From contig WHVA01000062.1 of the NCBI GenBank assembly GCA_015179125.1, positions 124,001 to 188,000 on the forward strand: 64,000 bases of DNA, given 5' to 3'. Within the stretch, counting starts at the first letter, position 1. Every line of letters begins with the position of its first letter. The position numbers and the translations under genes are program-made. Below are positions 21,853-32,749 of this stretch, piece after piece. A model generated the notes under the pieces. It made no database searches. It saw only the letters and a list, made by a program, of their open reading frames with translations, and was not told the DNA's origin. The DNA is from Gautieria morchelliformis. Its lineage: Eukaryota > Basidiomycota > Agaricomycetes > Gomphales > Gomphaceae.

Positions 21853-22315
21853 TGTCAGGGGACACCCTGTTTTCCATTTCCAGTTCCGACTCCATTTCCG
21901 ACTCCGCTTCCGATTCCGATTCCATCTCCGCCTCCGCTCTCGGAAATGATTCCGCTTCTGGGAGAACTTCCACCAGTTCTGTTCGCCTTCCCAGTTCCAC
22001 TCCAATTTCCGAGTTCCACCCTCGGAACAGTGTCGGAAATCAAGCGACTCGCGTAATAGGTGACATCAAGGGTCGATCAAGGGTCAGGGAGGTGCAGGGT
22101 TGATGGCGGGTGCCAAGTGTTGTCCCTGGCTGCGCAGCGTAGTATAATACGGGCTCGCTGACATTGGGGGTCCTTAGACTTTTCTCTTTGGATTTCCCCT
22201 TGTCAGGTGAGAATCCCCTCTCTTGTATGCTCTGTTCATTTATACAGACTTTGGATTTCCCCTTGTCAGTTGTGTGGTAGTGTGATCTCCACAACTAGCC
22301 AGGGTTGCCCTTACA
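21853..22315 (+). repeat. LTR-A, 5' LTR of T3-1
   Basis: TGTCAGGGGACACC...GGTTGCCCTTACA. The U3 carries repeated TTCCGA-type units; a TATAATA sequence lies near 22142-22148. It lacks an 18-bp segment present in the other LTR-A copies. Confidence 0.95.
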
Positions 22316-23678
22316 GCAGAAAAGTCTCTCCCATAGAGGACCGGCGGTCGTACTGCGTGTCGCAGCCGCCATAGGTGCGTTCGGAATCGGAGACAGCGAC
22401 TCGGAGATCGCAACCTCTTCCGCACACACAGCGTACGACAGCCCTTCTTCTTACGTCGAGCTCCCAACCCCGGAAATCCCGTCCCACATTTCTCCTTCCG
22501 ACATGGATCCGGACGATCGTCTTCGGAATATGGAGGAGGAATTGACGCGGAACCGGATGAAGACCGACGCGATTGAAACAGCCTTACAAGCGATTTTGGC
22601 TAAGTTAGATATTCCACAAGGTGGTGGAAATGAAATGTTGGATGATCCGGATTTCGGAAAAGCGGAACTAGCGGAGGAGAGAAAGTCCGCGAAGTTAGCA
22701 AAGGTCAAACCCGCAACTCCGGCGGACTTTGACGGAGATCGGGAGAAGGGACGCGCATTCTTCAACACATGCAGCATCTACTTCGCAATTGTCGGAGACC
22801 TCTTTCCGAACGACCAGGCTCGGATTCACTGGGCATTGTCCTTTTTCAAGTCGGACCGCGCATCCCGTTTTGCAAACAAGGTGATCCGACATGAAGCAAA
22901 GGGCAAGGGGAACTACTTCCGAGACTGGGACACCTTCGAGAAAACATTTTCCGACCAGTTCTGCCCAAAAAATGAGCAGCTCACAGCCCTTACGAAGCTC
23001 GAGGGGACCAGCTGGTACCAGGCCAAGGATCCGGTCGATGACTATATCGATCGCTTCCAGGAGCTCATCGACCTTGCGGAGTATGATGACGACAAGACGA
23101 TCGTCATCAAATTCCGACGAGGACTCGATCTGACACTCCAGAACCAAGTTGCGCTGCTTGGGGATGGGGCTCCGGACTTTGATGACCCGGAAGGGTGGTA
23201 CCAAGCTGCACAGAGGGTGTCCCGGAACAGGGAAGCAAATGAGGCCTTCGTGGAGACGAGCCAGAATATGATGCGCAGTTCCACTTGTCCTACTCCACCT
23301 GTGCCAAAATCCGGAAGCGCATTCATTCCCATGCGGAAACTATTTCCGACGCTTTCTCCGCCCGCTCCTATTAGGAACCATAGCCCTCCTCCCTCGAAGA
23401 GTGGCCCTGCCCCGATGGATGTTGACCGCATGCGCGGAAAAGGCCGCGGAACTATCACCTGCTTCCGATGTCAACAACCAGGCCACTATGCCCGCGAGTG
23501 CCCCCAAGCATTTGACATCCGGCTTATGACCACAGAGGAGAAACTCGAGCTCCTTCCAGAGTTCCTCGCACTTGCGGACATAAGCGGAGTGCCTACTGCG
23601 GAAGGAGTTTCCGAAAATGCGGAACATGGCGCATCGGAAGCGGAAGATGCGTCGGATTTTGTGACGCGCAGCGGGTGA
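22316..23678 (+). CDS. T3-1 Gag
   Basis: Structural capsid/nucleocapsid protein. The frame is open from inside the LTR (22305); a likely start is the Met at 22503 (MDPDDRLRNMEEELTRN), which opens a coiled-coil-like segment. A retrotransposon Gag domain follows (FFNTCSIYFAIVGDLFPNDQ, WDTFEKTFSDQF, DDYIDRFQELIDLAEY). The C-terminus has a CCHC knuckle, CFRCQQPGHYAREC. It ends in ASDFVTRSG and a TGA one codon before the deletion joint to pol. The T3-2 copy is collinear at 32746-34107. Confidence 0.9.
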
Positions 23679-23681
23679 GAT

Positions 23682-26228
23682 GTGTCGGAAGGAAAGGTGG
23701 AAATGGACCCCGTCAAGGTTTCCGGTGTGTCGGATTGGCCGGTGCCGCGGAACAAGAAGGAAGTCCAGTCCTTCATTGGGTTTGTCAATTTCTACCGGCG
23801 GTTCATCAAGGACTTCTCCTGCCACGCCCGTGCCCTCTTCGACCTCACCAAGAAGGAGGTTGGATGGCGGTGGGGAGAGCCGGAACGGGCCTCCTTTGAC
23901 AAACTCAAAGAGCTGATCACTTCCGCCCCGGTCCTGATCTTTCCCGACGACTCTCGCCCTTACCGAGTGGAGGCGGATTCTTCCGACGCAGCTACCGGAG
24001 CGGTCTTGTCGCAACAGTCATCGGAAGAAGGTGGGGGGTGGCATCCGATTGCCTTCTTCTCTAAGAGTCTCAGTCCGGTCGAGCGGAACTATGAGATCCA
24101 TGACAAGGAGATGCTGGCAATCATCCGAGCGCTGGAGGAGTGGCGACACTTCCTCGAGGGTGCTCTATGCCCATTTGAGATCTGGACAGACCACAAGAAC
24201 CTTGAGTATTTCCGCACGTCTAAGAAGTTGAACCGACGACAAGCACGGTGGTCCCTACACCTGTCCCGGTTTGACTTCATGCTCCACCACCGCCCCGGCC
24301 GCACCATGGGCAAGCCCGATGCCCTATCCCGCCGTGCGGATCATGGAAGCGGAAGCGGAGACAATGCGGATATGACACTGCTCCGCCCAAGTCTCTTTGC
24401 AATCCGCGCCCTAGAAGGAGTGACTGCAGTTGGAGCGGAAGCGGAAATGCTCCGGGACATCCGGAGACAGTATCGGAATGGAGAGAAGGAGGAGTCGGTG
24501 GTGAAGGCAGTGGAGGAACTTCGGAAAGGGCACTCACGGTCTGTACGGGCAGCGGAATGGTCGGAACGGGATGGGCTGCTCCACTTCAGAGGCAAGGTCT
24601 ACGTTCCAGATGGGGCGGACCTCCGCCGCCGCATCGTGTCCCAGCACCATGACACACGGGTCGCTGGGCATGCTGGCAGGTGGAAGACGCTGGAGTTAGT
24701 GGCTCGGAATTACTGGTGGCCTCAGATGTCCCGCTACATCGGACAGTACGTGAAGACATGTGACCTTTGTCTCCGAACCAAAGCGCAACGACATCCACCC
24801 GTCGGAGAACTTGTTCCGCTCCCGATTCCCGAATCCCGCTGGGACACCATCAGCGTCGACTTCATTGTTGAACTCCCAGAGTCTCATGGCTACGACGCGA
24901 TCATGAACGTCGTGGATTCGGTAAGCAAGGTGTCCCACTTCATTCCGACGCACACGACGATCACAGCCCTCGGAGCGGCCCGCCTGTTCCTTGCCCATGT
25001 CTGGAAGTTGCATGGGCTCCCGAAGCAAGTTGTTTCCGACCGAGGTCCGCAGTTTGTCGCGGAACTGACTCGGGAGCTCTACCGCCTGCTCGGCATAAAG
25101 CTAGCTACCACCACGGCGTACCATCCGCAGGGTGACGGACAGACGGAACGGGTCAATCAGGAGTTGGAGCAATATCTCCGCCTCTTTGTCAATGAGAGGC
25201 AGGACGACTGGGATGAATTACTTCCGCTGGCGGAATTCCAATACAACAACCATGTCCATTCCGCCACACAACAGACTCCCTTCCTGCTCGACTCCGGACG
25301 ACACCCGCAGATGGGCTTTGAGCCATGCCAGGTGGAGTCCCGACTCGAGACCGTCAATGAGTTCCGAGACCGCTTGGACTCCACCCTTTCGGAAGCCAAG
25401 TCGGCCCTTGCAAAGGCCAAGGATGACATGGCGAGGTACTACAACCAACGCCGGGTTCCTGCCCCAGAGTACCAAGTTGGAGACAAGGTGTATCTAGATG
25501 CAAGTGACATCCGCACCACACGCCCTTCACAGAAGCTTGCCCACCGCTACCTTGGGCCCTTCACAGTGACGCGGAGGGTTGGACAGAATGCATACCGCCT
25601 GCGACTTCCGATGTCCATGTCCCGCCTCCACCCCGTCTTCAACGTGGTGAAGTTACTCCCTATGCTTGAGGACCCAATTCCAGGTCGGAAGGCTCATCCG
25701 CCACCTCTGCCAGAGATTGTAGATGGGGAGGAGCACTATGTGGTGGAACGGATCCTGGACAGCCGGTTTGTGCGAGGACGACTCCAATTCCTCGTGAAAT
25801 GGGAAGGGTATGGGTACGAAGAGAATTCGTGGGTCCCGGAGCAAGATGTTTCCGCCCCGGACAAGCTCGGGGAGTTCTATAGGACACATCCCGGTGCCCC
25901 TCGCCGGATCCGCTCGTTGGCATTTCAATCCCTCGTGTCCCGTGCTTCGAGGACGCAGCACGCTAGAGAGGGGGTGATGTCAGGGGACACCCTGTTTTCC
26001 ATTTCCAGTTCCGACTCCATTTCCGACTCCGCTTCCGATTCCGATTCCATCTCCGCCTCCGCTCTCGGAAATGATTCCGCTTCTGGGAGAACTTCCACCA
26101 GTTCTGTTCGCCTTCCCAGTTCCACTCCAATTTCCGAGTTCCACCCTCGGAACAGTGTCGGAAATCAAGCGACTCGCGTAATAGGTGACATCAAGGGTCG
26201 ATCAAGGGTCAGGGAGGTGCAGGGTTGA
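23682..26228 (+). CDS. T3-1 truncated Pol: RNase H, integrase, chromodomain, LTR-encoded tail
   Basis: 848 codons without a stop. It starts at the RT thumb (SEGKVEMDPVKVSGVSDWPV, QSFIGFVNFYRRFIKDF), so protease and the RT palm are missing. Next come RNase H (RVEADSSDAATGAV, FEIWTDHKNLEYF), an integrase HHCC finger (HHDTRVAGHAGRW...CDLCLRTK), the DDE core (TISVDFIVELPE, DRGPQFVAEL, TERVNQELEQYL) and a chromodomain (YVVERILDSRFVRGRLQFLV...GYGYEENSWVP). The frame continues across the polypurine tract and 251 bp into the 3' LTR, adding a Ser/Asp-rich tail. The first Met may not be a real start. Confidence 0.9.
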   Translation: MSEGKVEMDPVKVSGVSDWPVPRNKKEVQSFIGFVNFYRRFIKDFSCHARALFDLTKKEVGWRWGEPERASFDKLKELITSAPVLIFPDDSRPYRVEADSSDAATGAVLSQQSSEEGGGWHPIAFFSKSLSPVERNYEIHDKEMLAIIRALEEWRHFLEGALCPFEIWTDHKNLEYFRTSKKLNRRQARWSLHLSRFDFMLHHRPGRTMGKPDALSRRADHGSGSGDNADMTLLRPSLFAIRALEGVTAVGAEAEMLRDIRRQYRNGEKEESVVKAVEELRKGHSRSVRAAEWSERDGLLHFRGKVYVPDGADLRRRIVSQHHDTRVAGHAGRWKTLELVARNYWWPQMSRYIGQYVKTCDLCLRTKAQRHPPVGELVPLPIPESRWDTISVDFIVELPESHGYDAIMNVVDSVSKVSHFIPTHTTITALGAARLFLAHVWKLHGLPKQVVSDRGPQFVAELTRELYRLLGIKLATTTAYHPQGDGQTERVNQELEQYLRLFVNERQDDWDELLPLAEFQYNNHVHSATQQTPFLLDSGRHPQMGFEPCQVESRLETVNEFRDRLDSTLSEAKSALAKAKDDMARYYNQRRVPAPEYQVGDKVYLDASDIRTTRPSQKLAHRYLGPFTVTRRVGQNAYRLRLPMSMSRLHPVFNVVKLLPMLEDPIPGRKAHPPPLPEIVDGEEHYVVERILDSRFVRGRLQFLVKWEGYGYEENSWVPEQDVSAPDKLGEFYRTHPGAPRRIRSLAFQSLVSRASRTQHAREGVMSGDTLFSISSSDSISDSASDSDSISASALGNDSASGRTSTSSVRLPSSTPISEFHPRNSVGNQATRVIGDIKGRSRVREVQG

Positions 26229-26440
26229 TGGCGGGTGCCAAGTGTTGTCCCTGGCTGCGCAGCGTAGTATAATATGGGCTCGCTGACATTGGGGGTCCTT
26301 AGACTTTTCTCTTTGGATTTCCCCTTGTCAGGTGAGAATCCCCTCTCTTGTATGCTCTGTTCATTTATACAGACTTTGGATTTCCCCTTGTCAGTTGTGT
26401 GGTAGTGTGATCTCCACAACTAGCCAGGGTTGCCCTTACA
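25978..26440 (+). repeat. LTR-A, 3' LTR of T3-1
   Basis: 463 bp and nearly identical to the 5' LTR. It contains the end of the Pol frame (stop at 26226-26228). It is followed by GACTA and then the continuation of the T3-2 pol. Confidence 0.95.
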
Positions 26441-27013
26441 GACTAGGGCGGAGCAGCGTCATATCCGCATTGTCTCCACTTCCGCTTCCATGATCCGCAC
26501 GGCGGGATAGGGCATCAGGCTTGCCCATGGTGCGGCCGGGGCGGTGGTGGAGCATGAAGTCGAACCGGGACAGGTGTAGGGACCACCGTGCTTGTCGCCG
26601 GTTCAACTTCTTAGACGTGCAGAAATACTCAAGGTTCTTGTGGTCTGTCCAGATCTCAAATGGGCATGGAGCACCCTCGAGGAAGTGTCGCCACTCCTCC
26701 AGTGCTCGGATTATTGCCAGCATCTCCTTGTCATGGATCTCATAGTTCCGCTCCACCGGACTAAGGCTCTTAGAGAAGAAGGCAATCGGATGCCACCCCC
26801 TACTATCTTCCAATGACTGTTGTGACAAGACCGCTCCGGTAGCTGTGTCGGAAGAATCTGCCTCGACTCGATAAGGGCGAGAGTCGTCGGGAAAGATCAG
26901 GACCGGGGCGGAAGTGATCAGCTCTTTGAGTTTGTCAAAGGAGGCCTGTTCTGGCTCTCCCCACCGCCATCCAACCTCCTTCTTGGTGAGGTCAAAGAGG
27001 GCACGGGCGTGGC
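26441..27013 (-). pseudogene. T3-2 pol: RNase H segment
   Basis: Continues the T3-2 pol interrupted by T3-1. It encodes FPDDSRPYRVEADSSDTATG, HPIAFFSKSLSPVERNYEIH, FEIWTDHKNLEYF and RRQARWSLHLSRFDFML. This is type I RNase H plus the tether to integrase. It is bounded at 27013 by the LTR-B insertion (TSD GTGGC). Confidence 0.85.
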
Positions 27014-28494
27014 TGTTTTGGAACCCTTCAAGACTTTGGTGTTATTGCTAACACTTCAATCTATCAGAACGTGTCGTTTACGAGACTCAAAGAATATTAA
27101 ACAATGCTGCAGCACAACTCCGGAAATAATTTAATATTTGTACCTTGGTTGCAATCCGCGTAAAAACTAGTCCAAGTTAATACGGATGGAAGGCAATGCG
27201 TTTCTTAGCAGCACTGAACAATAAACTAAAAGACTGTAGGTTCAAGGACACTATCGGGGTCCAAGCGTATTCCAAAATATAAAGGAATGTACTTAGCAGG
27301 CAAGTTTATAAATGGACTGCCCTGATAATCTACCAGCGCACAGCAATAAAACAAGAGGCAAAGAATAGAATCTAAAGCGGCTTTTACAAGTAACAGGAAT
27401 TGACTTGTGAAAGATATTAACCAGGAAAATCAACTGATCAACTCTCTCGGGTATTGGAGTGCGAATGGCAAGACTATCAATTGACAGACTCACTCTGTAG
27501 AATTACACCCGGAGGATTAGTCTAGGTGGCTAAGCAGAAAAGTATCTACTTAACAAGGAATTAGACACTAAAGTAAGTGAATAACCCTAGCTGGGGTTAG
27601 CAGCTTAGTAAGATGCAAGTCACACGAGTCACGTGTAGGATAGAAGCAGTAGATTGCTAGATTGGATGATTCTCCTAGGGGGTCAGAATGGCCTCCTTTT
27701 ATATTGTAAATTACACAGGATTACGTAAAATGGGGAGCTTCTATCTATTAGGCGAGTGATGTCATAAGTAAATATTTGCACAGCTAAAACACACCCTCGT
27801 AACTGTAGTGGTGTGTTTGTGCGAGGAAATTAAGAATAGATAGCCAATCACCTTCCCTGATCTGCACAGCCTGGCATAGCTTTACACAGCCCTGCATAGC
27901 CCTGCATAGCCCTATGATGTCAAGGGTCCTATTTCAGGGGTTGTAGCACTAAACTTGGAGGCTCAGCATCCAATAAGATTGCTTGATTATGCACCCTAGT
28001 TTTGGCTCTGCATATCATTGGGCAGTCTTGCACACTGCCTTACACAGCCATGGTTGCTATGAAGCAAGTCATGTGTCTGCTGGGTTTGAACTATATTTAG
28101 GTGTACAGGCTTGTGTAAGCTGCACCGGATATTCCCAATCTCACCAGCTGAGATTGAAAGAGCCAAAGTGTCGGAGTTGTGGGTGTTTGAGGACGTGCGG
28201 CTCTGAATAAGCGCGTTCGAGGTTCGCTCCGGTCGGAGTTTGAAATTGAGCGCCGATGACAAAGTTATGGACTCTCATGGGTTCATAACCTTTGTCAAGC
28301 AAAATAAGGCGGTTTTGAGCCAAGGAGGTCAGAAAAATTGGCGAAAAAATGCCAGAAAATTCAAGGAATATTCTAAATCCAGTTCCCCATCAAAGCTGCG
28401 TGTATTGGCTGAGGTTAAGATGGGAAAAAGGTTTTTTACAGATTTTTTAATGCTTTTTTCGAGGTTTTTAGACTAGAAAGATGGTTCCTACACA
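27014..28494 (-). mobile_element. LTR-B solo LTR, copy 1
   Basis: 1481 bp from TGTTTTGGAACCC to GGTTCCTACACA with TSD GTGGC at 27009-27013 and 28495-28499. The uninterrupted T3-3 copy reads GGGCGTGGCAGGAG, confirming the site. Strand follows its TATAAAAGG box, read on the minus strand near 27700. It is almost identical and equal in length to the copy at 46971-48451. Confidence 0.9.
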
Positions 28495-28987
28495 GTGGCA
28501 GGAGAAGTCCTTGATGAACCGCCAGTAGAAATTGACAAACCCAATGAAGGACTGGACCTCCTTCTTGTTCCGCGGCACGGGCCAATCTGATACACCGGAA
28601 ACTTTGACTGGGTCCATTTCCACCTTTCCTTCTGACACACTCACCCCAAGATACTCTATCTGCGTCCGTTCAAATTTGCACCTTTCCAGCTTGAGACACA
28701 GGTTGTACTCCCGGAGCCATTCCAGCACTCTCCGCACGACTTCCCAATGTTTGGACATTGTTTTTGTGAAGATGAGGATGTCATCGAGGTAGACGCAGAC
28801 GACCCCTTCCACTATCATGTCACGGAAAATGTCATTCATCATTGTCTGGAATGTGGCGGGACTGTTGGTGAGGCCAAAGAACATGACCTGTGGCTCGAAG
28901 AGCCCTCGGTTGGTGCGGAATGCGGCCTTCCACTCGTCTCCCTCCCGGATCCAGAAATTATTGAAGCCCCAGCGGACATCCAGCTTA
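28495..28987 (-). pseudogene. T3-2 pol: RT palm and thumb
   Basis: Encodes KLDVRWGFNNFWIREGDEWK, MFFGLTNSPATFQTMMNDIF, VCVYLDDILIF (the catalytic YLDD box), LERCKFERTQIEYLGV and QSFIGFVNFYWRFIKDF. This is the segment that T3-1 has lost. It joins 27013 in frame across LTR-B and 29598 across the MITE. Confidence 0.85.
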
Positions 28988-29595
28988 AGGTAGAAGACAC
29001 CATGAACCAGCACCCCTTACGTAAGCGACCAGCCGCCTCTTGACATTCTTAATTCCACCCACCCACATCATATTTTGGCATATCTAAGTCCTAAGAGGTT
29101 TTCTAAATATATCTAGCTTGAACTTGTAGGAAAGGATTTAGCCAAATAATGCATGATAGCTGAGTTATACTACCTTGAAGTACATGTTAAGAAAAACGAA
29201 ATTTTTTACCAAATGCTTTATTTCGTCCTTTGGAACCATTTGGACACTTTTAGTATTTTGCGAACTCGACATTTGGCGCATCACGTGACATGATTTGTTA
29301 GCGTTCTCAGCGCTTGAACCTCGGTTCCGATGACGCATGACCATTTCGGGGGGTCCCGTGACATGTGACACCGAGTGTTGGGCAAACTTGGGCAGAGTGC
29401 CTTGACCAATAACATATTAGCAAATCAGATCAAAAGTAGAGTAACTATAGACAAAATTCACACAACTTCTATATATAAAAACTGATGATCTGGCACACTT
29501 TTGAAAAATCAACATCCAAGTCTTTCGATTTGGCGCGTCACGTGATCTAAGCGCCCGCTTACATCAGGGGTGCTGGTTCCTGGTGTCCTCTACCT
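28988..29595. mobile_element. 608-bp MITE with TA target duplication
   Basis: Starts AGGTAGAAGACACC and ends GGTGTCCTCTACCT. The inverted repeats extend about 40 bp with a few mismatches (AACCAGCACCCCT in both). TA flanks it (28986-28987 and 29596-29597), and the uninterrupted T3-3 sequence CAGCTTAGTG shows one TA. TA duplication and long inverted repeats fit a Tc1/mariner-type non-autonomous element. There is no transposase. Confidence 0.85.
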
Positions 29596-30220
29596 TAGTG
29601 AAGTACCTCGCCCTGCGGAGTTGTGTGATCAGTTCAGAAATGAGTGGAATGGGGTACCGGTTCTTGATCGTGATCGCATTCAAGGCCCGGTAATCCTGCA
29701 CAAATCTGAGCGAGCCATCCTTCTTTTTGATGAAGAATACCGGAGATGCCATGGGTGACTTGGAGGGGCGGATCCTCCCTGTACGGAGGTTTTCCGCAAG
29801 GAATGCAGCGAGCTCTACCTGCTCCTTGGGTGACAGCGGGTAGACCTTGCAGTTGGTGGGCTTTGACCCAGGCTCCAACTCGATGGCGTGGTCCCACAGC
29901 TTCCGTGGAGGCAGGGCATCAAACGACTCCTTGGAAAAGACATCCTCGGACTCCCGCAGGTACTCCGGAATTTCCGCCTCCGCTCTATCATGCTTGTGGG
30001 AGGCTTCAGCAAGGCGTTGCGAAATATTTCCGGTGGCGCGGATGTGTTCCGCTTCAGGTGGAAGGTCTACGTACAGCAAGCACTCCCCTTCCGCCAGAGT
30101 GTCTTCCGGGCCGAGTCGGATGGCGTCGGAGTTGTAATCGTAATCGTAATTGGAATTGGAAGTGGGATCCGGTTCAAATTCCGCTTCCGAGTCTTCTTCT
30201 GCGAGCAGTGGATGGGGGCC
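29596..30220 (-). pseudogene. T3-2 pol: RT fingers and protease-RT linker
   Basis: Encodes an acidic linker (AEEDSEAEFEPDP), the [20 protein letters not shown] and [19 protein letters not shown] approach, and RT motifs [25 protein letters not shown] and IKNRYPIPLI. It joins 32090 across the LTR-C insertion (CRSGP-HPLLAEE) and 28985 across the MITE. Confidence 0.85.
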
Positions 30221-32084
30221 TGTTTTGGAACCCTTCAAGACTTTGGTGTTAGAGCTAACGCCTTGGTCTATCAGAATGTGTCGTATACGAAACTGCAAGA
30301 ATATTAGACACTACTGGCGTAATGAATAACAAACTATTAGTTTGTAGGTTCGAGGACGACTATCGGGGTCCAAGTATTCCAAAAAGAGAGGAATGGCTTT
30401 CGCAGGAGAGTTTGTAAGTGGGCTGACCCGATTAAAGTCAATGCACTGCAATAAATGAGTGACTGGTTTTTGGGTAGTGACTTGTGAAAGTCTCTGAACA
30501 GGAAAATCGACTGATCAGATCGTCTCGGGTATTGGAGTGCTAATTGGCAAGAAAATCAATTGACAACCTCACTCTGCAGAATTTCACCTAGAGGGTTAGT
30601 CTGGGTGGCTAAGTAGAAAAGCAACTACTTAACTGAGAATTAATACTCTAAGCAAGTGTAATAACCCTAGCTGGGGTTAGCAGCCTGGTAAGCTGTGCAA
30701 GCTTGGTGTAAGGGCAACCCTAGCTAATTGTGGAGATCACACTACCACACAACTGACAAGGGGAAATCCAAAGTATGTATAAATGAACAGAGCATACAAG
30801 AGAGGGGATTCTCACCTGACAAGGGGAAATCCAAAGAGAAAAGTCTAAGGACCCCCAATGTCAGCGAGCCCGTATTATACTACGCTGCGCAGCCAGGGAC
30901 AACACTTGGCACCTGCCATCAACCCTGCACCTCCCCGACCCTTGATCGACCCTTGATGCCACCTATTACGCGGGTCGCTTGATTTCCGACACTGTTCCGA
31001 GAGTGGAAGTCGGAAATTGGAGTGGAACTGGCGAGGCGAACAGAACTGGTGGAAGTTCTCCCCGAAGCGGAATCATTTCCGAAGGCGGAGGCGGAGATGG
31101 AATCGGAACAGGAAGCGGAGTCGGAAATGGAGTCGGAACTGGGTGTGGTGTCGGAACTGGAAATGGAAAACAGGGTGTCCCCTGACACTTGGCAAGTCAC
31201 GCAAGGTGCGTTGGATAGAAGATGGTAGATTGGCTGATGAAAAGGCAGGCAAAAGGACCTCCTTTTATATTGTAATGTACATGAGCTTAGTAAGCAGGTA
31301 GAACCTTCTATCTATTAATGGAATGGGGGGAGCAGCTTGTGGAAGCTGGAAGAAAGTATAGGAAGGTTCTGGGTGGTTCCAGATGACTCACAGTGTTTCC
31401 TACCAATCACAGCTTGATTTGTCAGGAATGACTCACTGATCAGAGTCATGTGACTTGGCACAGCTTGGTTGAGTTATGTACTCCTGACTCTCCAAGTTGT
31501 GCCTGGTTTGGTTGAGTCACTGAGGCTGTACCTTCAGTTATGACTTTGGCACTCAGAGGCTTAGTAAGCAATCCTGAGCCAATTAGTGCTCTGTAGCCAC
31601 AATAACCAAGGGCACTGCTTAGCACTGCCTTGCACAGCCTGATACAGCCTTGTTGTCATGACTGACCAAGATCCCCACTGTTTGGTTCAGCCAAACAGGC
31701 TGCATAGTTGCTATGGCTGCATATAGCAACAGATTGAGGCTCAGCTGGAATTACTGGGAGAGCCATCCTGCCGGACTTGTGGGCGCTTGAGTGACCGGTA
31801 AGTCCGAAATTAAGGTACCGCCGAGGTGGCTGGCGGAGTTTGAAATGGAAAGTCCGTGACAGAGTTGTGGGTGCAAATGGACACACAACTCTGCAATAGC
31901 AGAAATAAGGCAGTTTGGGCCAAATAAATTGCGGAAAAATATGGAAAAATAGGGGAACGATGGAGGATGTTTGAAATACTCCCACAATTTCTTATAGCTT
32001 CGTGTATATGCTATAACTCGTGAAAAAGCGGAAATACACCAGTATGAGCCCTTTGTAGCTGGTTGAACAGCTGATTCCCCAACA
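30221..32084 (-). mobile_element. LTR-C solo LTR, copy 2, split by an LTR-A solo LTR
   Basis: Starts TGTTTTGGAACCC, ends GATTCCCCAACA, TSD GGGCC at 30216-30220 and 32085-32089. Without the nested LTR-A it is about 1378 bp. It has TGACTCA-type motifs in the 31370-31520 part and the TATAAAAGG box read on the minus strand near 31265. Confidence 0.9.
30707..31187 (-). mobile_element. LTR-A solo LTR inside LTR-C copy 2
   Basis: 481 bp, TSD CTTGG at 30702-30706 and 31188-31192. LTR-C copy 1 at 1661-1690 reads AAGCTTGGCAAG without interruption, confirming the site. The U3 frame encoding the Ser/Asp-rich tail is open here too. Confidence 0.95.
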
Positions 32085-32749
32085 GGGCCAGAACGACATG
32101 TCTGTATGAGCCGTTCGGTTTTCCGCTGCTCCTGGCGCTCCTTCCACGCTTCCGACCGGCACATGTGACACTTGGCTGGGCATCGACTCATCAGTACCTT
32201 CCGAGTCCGCCAATTGATCTCCGGGTTGTGCTCCTGGAGCCAGGTAAACCCGAGGATGATGTCTTGCTTCCCCAGACTGGTGACTGCAAAGGAAGTGCGT
32301 TCTGAGTGTCCATCGTAGTGGAGGATTGTGTCTACTATCTCCATGAGGGACCCTGCCTCATTGGGGCTTCCATCCACATTGAACACCGGGATTGCACGTT
32401 GCAATTTCCGCGTGGTCAGCCGGTTCCGTTCCACATAGTCCCGGTCTATAAACTGACCAGTGGCCCCGCAATCGACAAGGGCGGGTCCGGATTTGACTTC
32501 CGCCGTATCTGTCGTCTGGATCTCCACCTTAATGACTAGTGACTTGGGGCCAGGGGTGGCAGCAACAACATAGCGCTTTGGAAGGCGTCTCTCCCAAGGG
32601 CAGATGCGGGATGGATGGGGTGTCGGTTTTGGTTTTTGTGTGACTTTATCCGGTGGGTCTGTATGAAGTGAGGGGAGTGGGGGCTTTTCATTCTCTACTT
32701 CAAGACAGGCAAAGCGGTTATGCACAGGCAGCAGGGGCACACTTCTCAC
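32085..32749 (-). pseudogene. T3-2 aspartic protease region
   Basis: Encodes GPALVDCGATGQFIDRDYV, in which D-C-G-A-T is the catalytic loop of a retropepsin-like protease (Cys in place of the usual Ser/Thr). It is followed by IPVFNVDGSPNEAGS, SFAVTSLGKQDIILGFTWL and EHNPEINW. The protease would cut the Gag-Pol polyprotein. This whole region is absent from T3-1. It ends where LTR-C inserted. Confidence 0.85.

Larger units (their letters stand above)
21853..26440 (+). mobile_element. T3-1: young, internally deleted Ty3/gypsy element
   Basis: Complete with both LTRs (463 bp each; I see a single C/T difference, TACGGG versus TATGGG) and TSD GACTA at 21848-21852 and 26441-26445. It carries gag and the 3' half of pol. 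Protease and most of RT, including the catalytic aspartates, are missing between 23675 and 23690. It is therefore non-autonomous, but its insertion looks recent. Confidence 0.95.

Noticed and set aside
28240..28476. ORFs repeated in both LTR-B copies (for example 28240-28476 and 47203-47469)
   Set aside because: Identical because the LTR copies are nearly identical; no protein motif. Repetition here reflects the LTR, not coding constraint.
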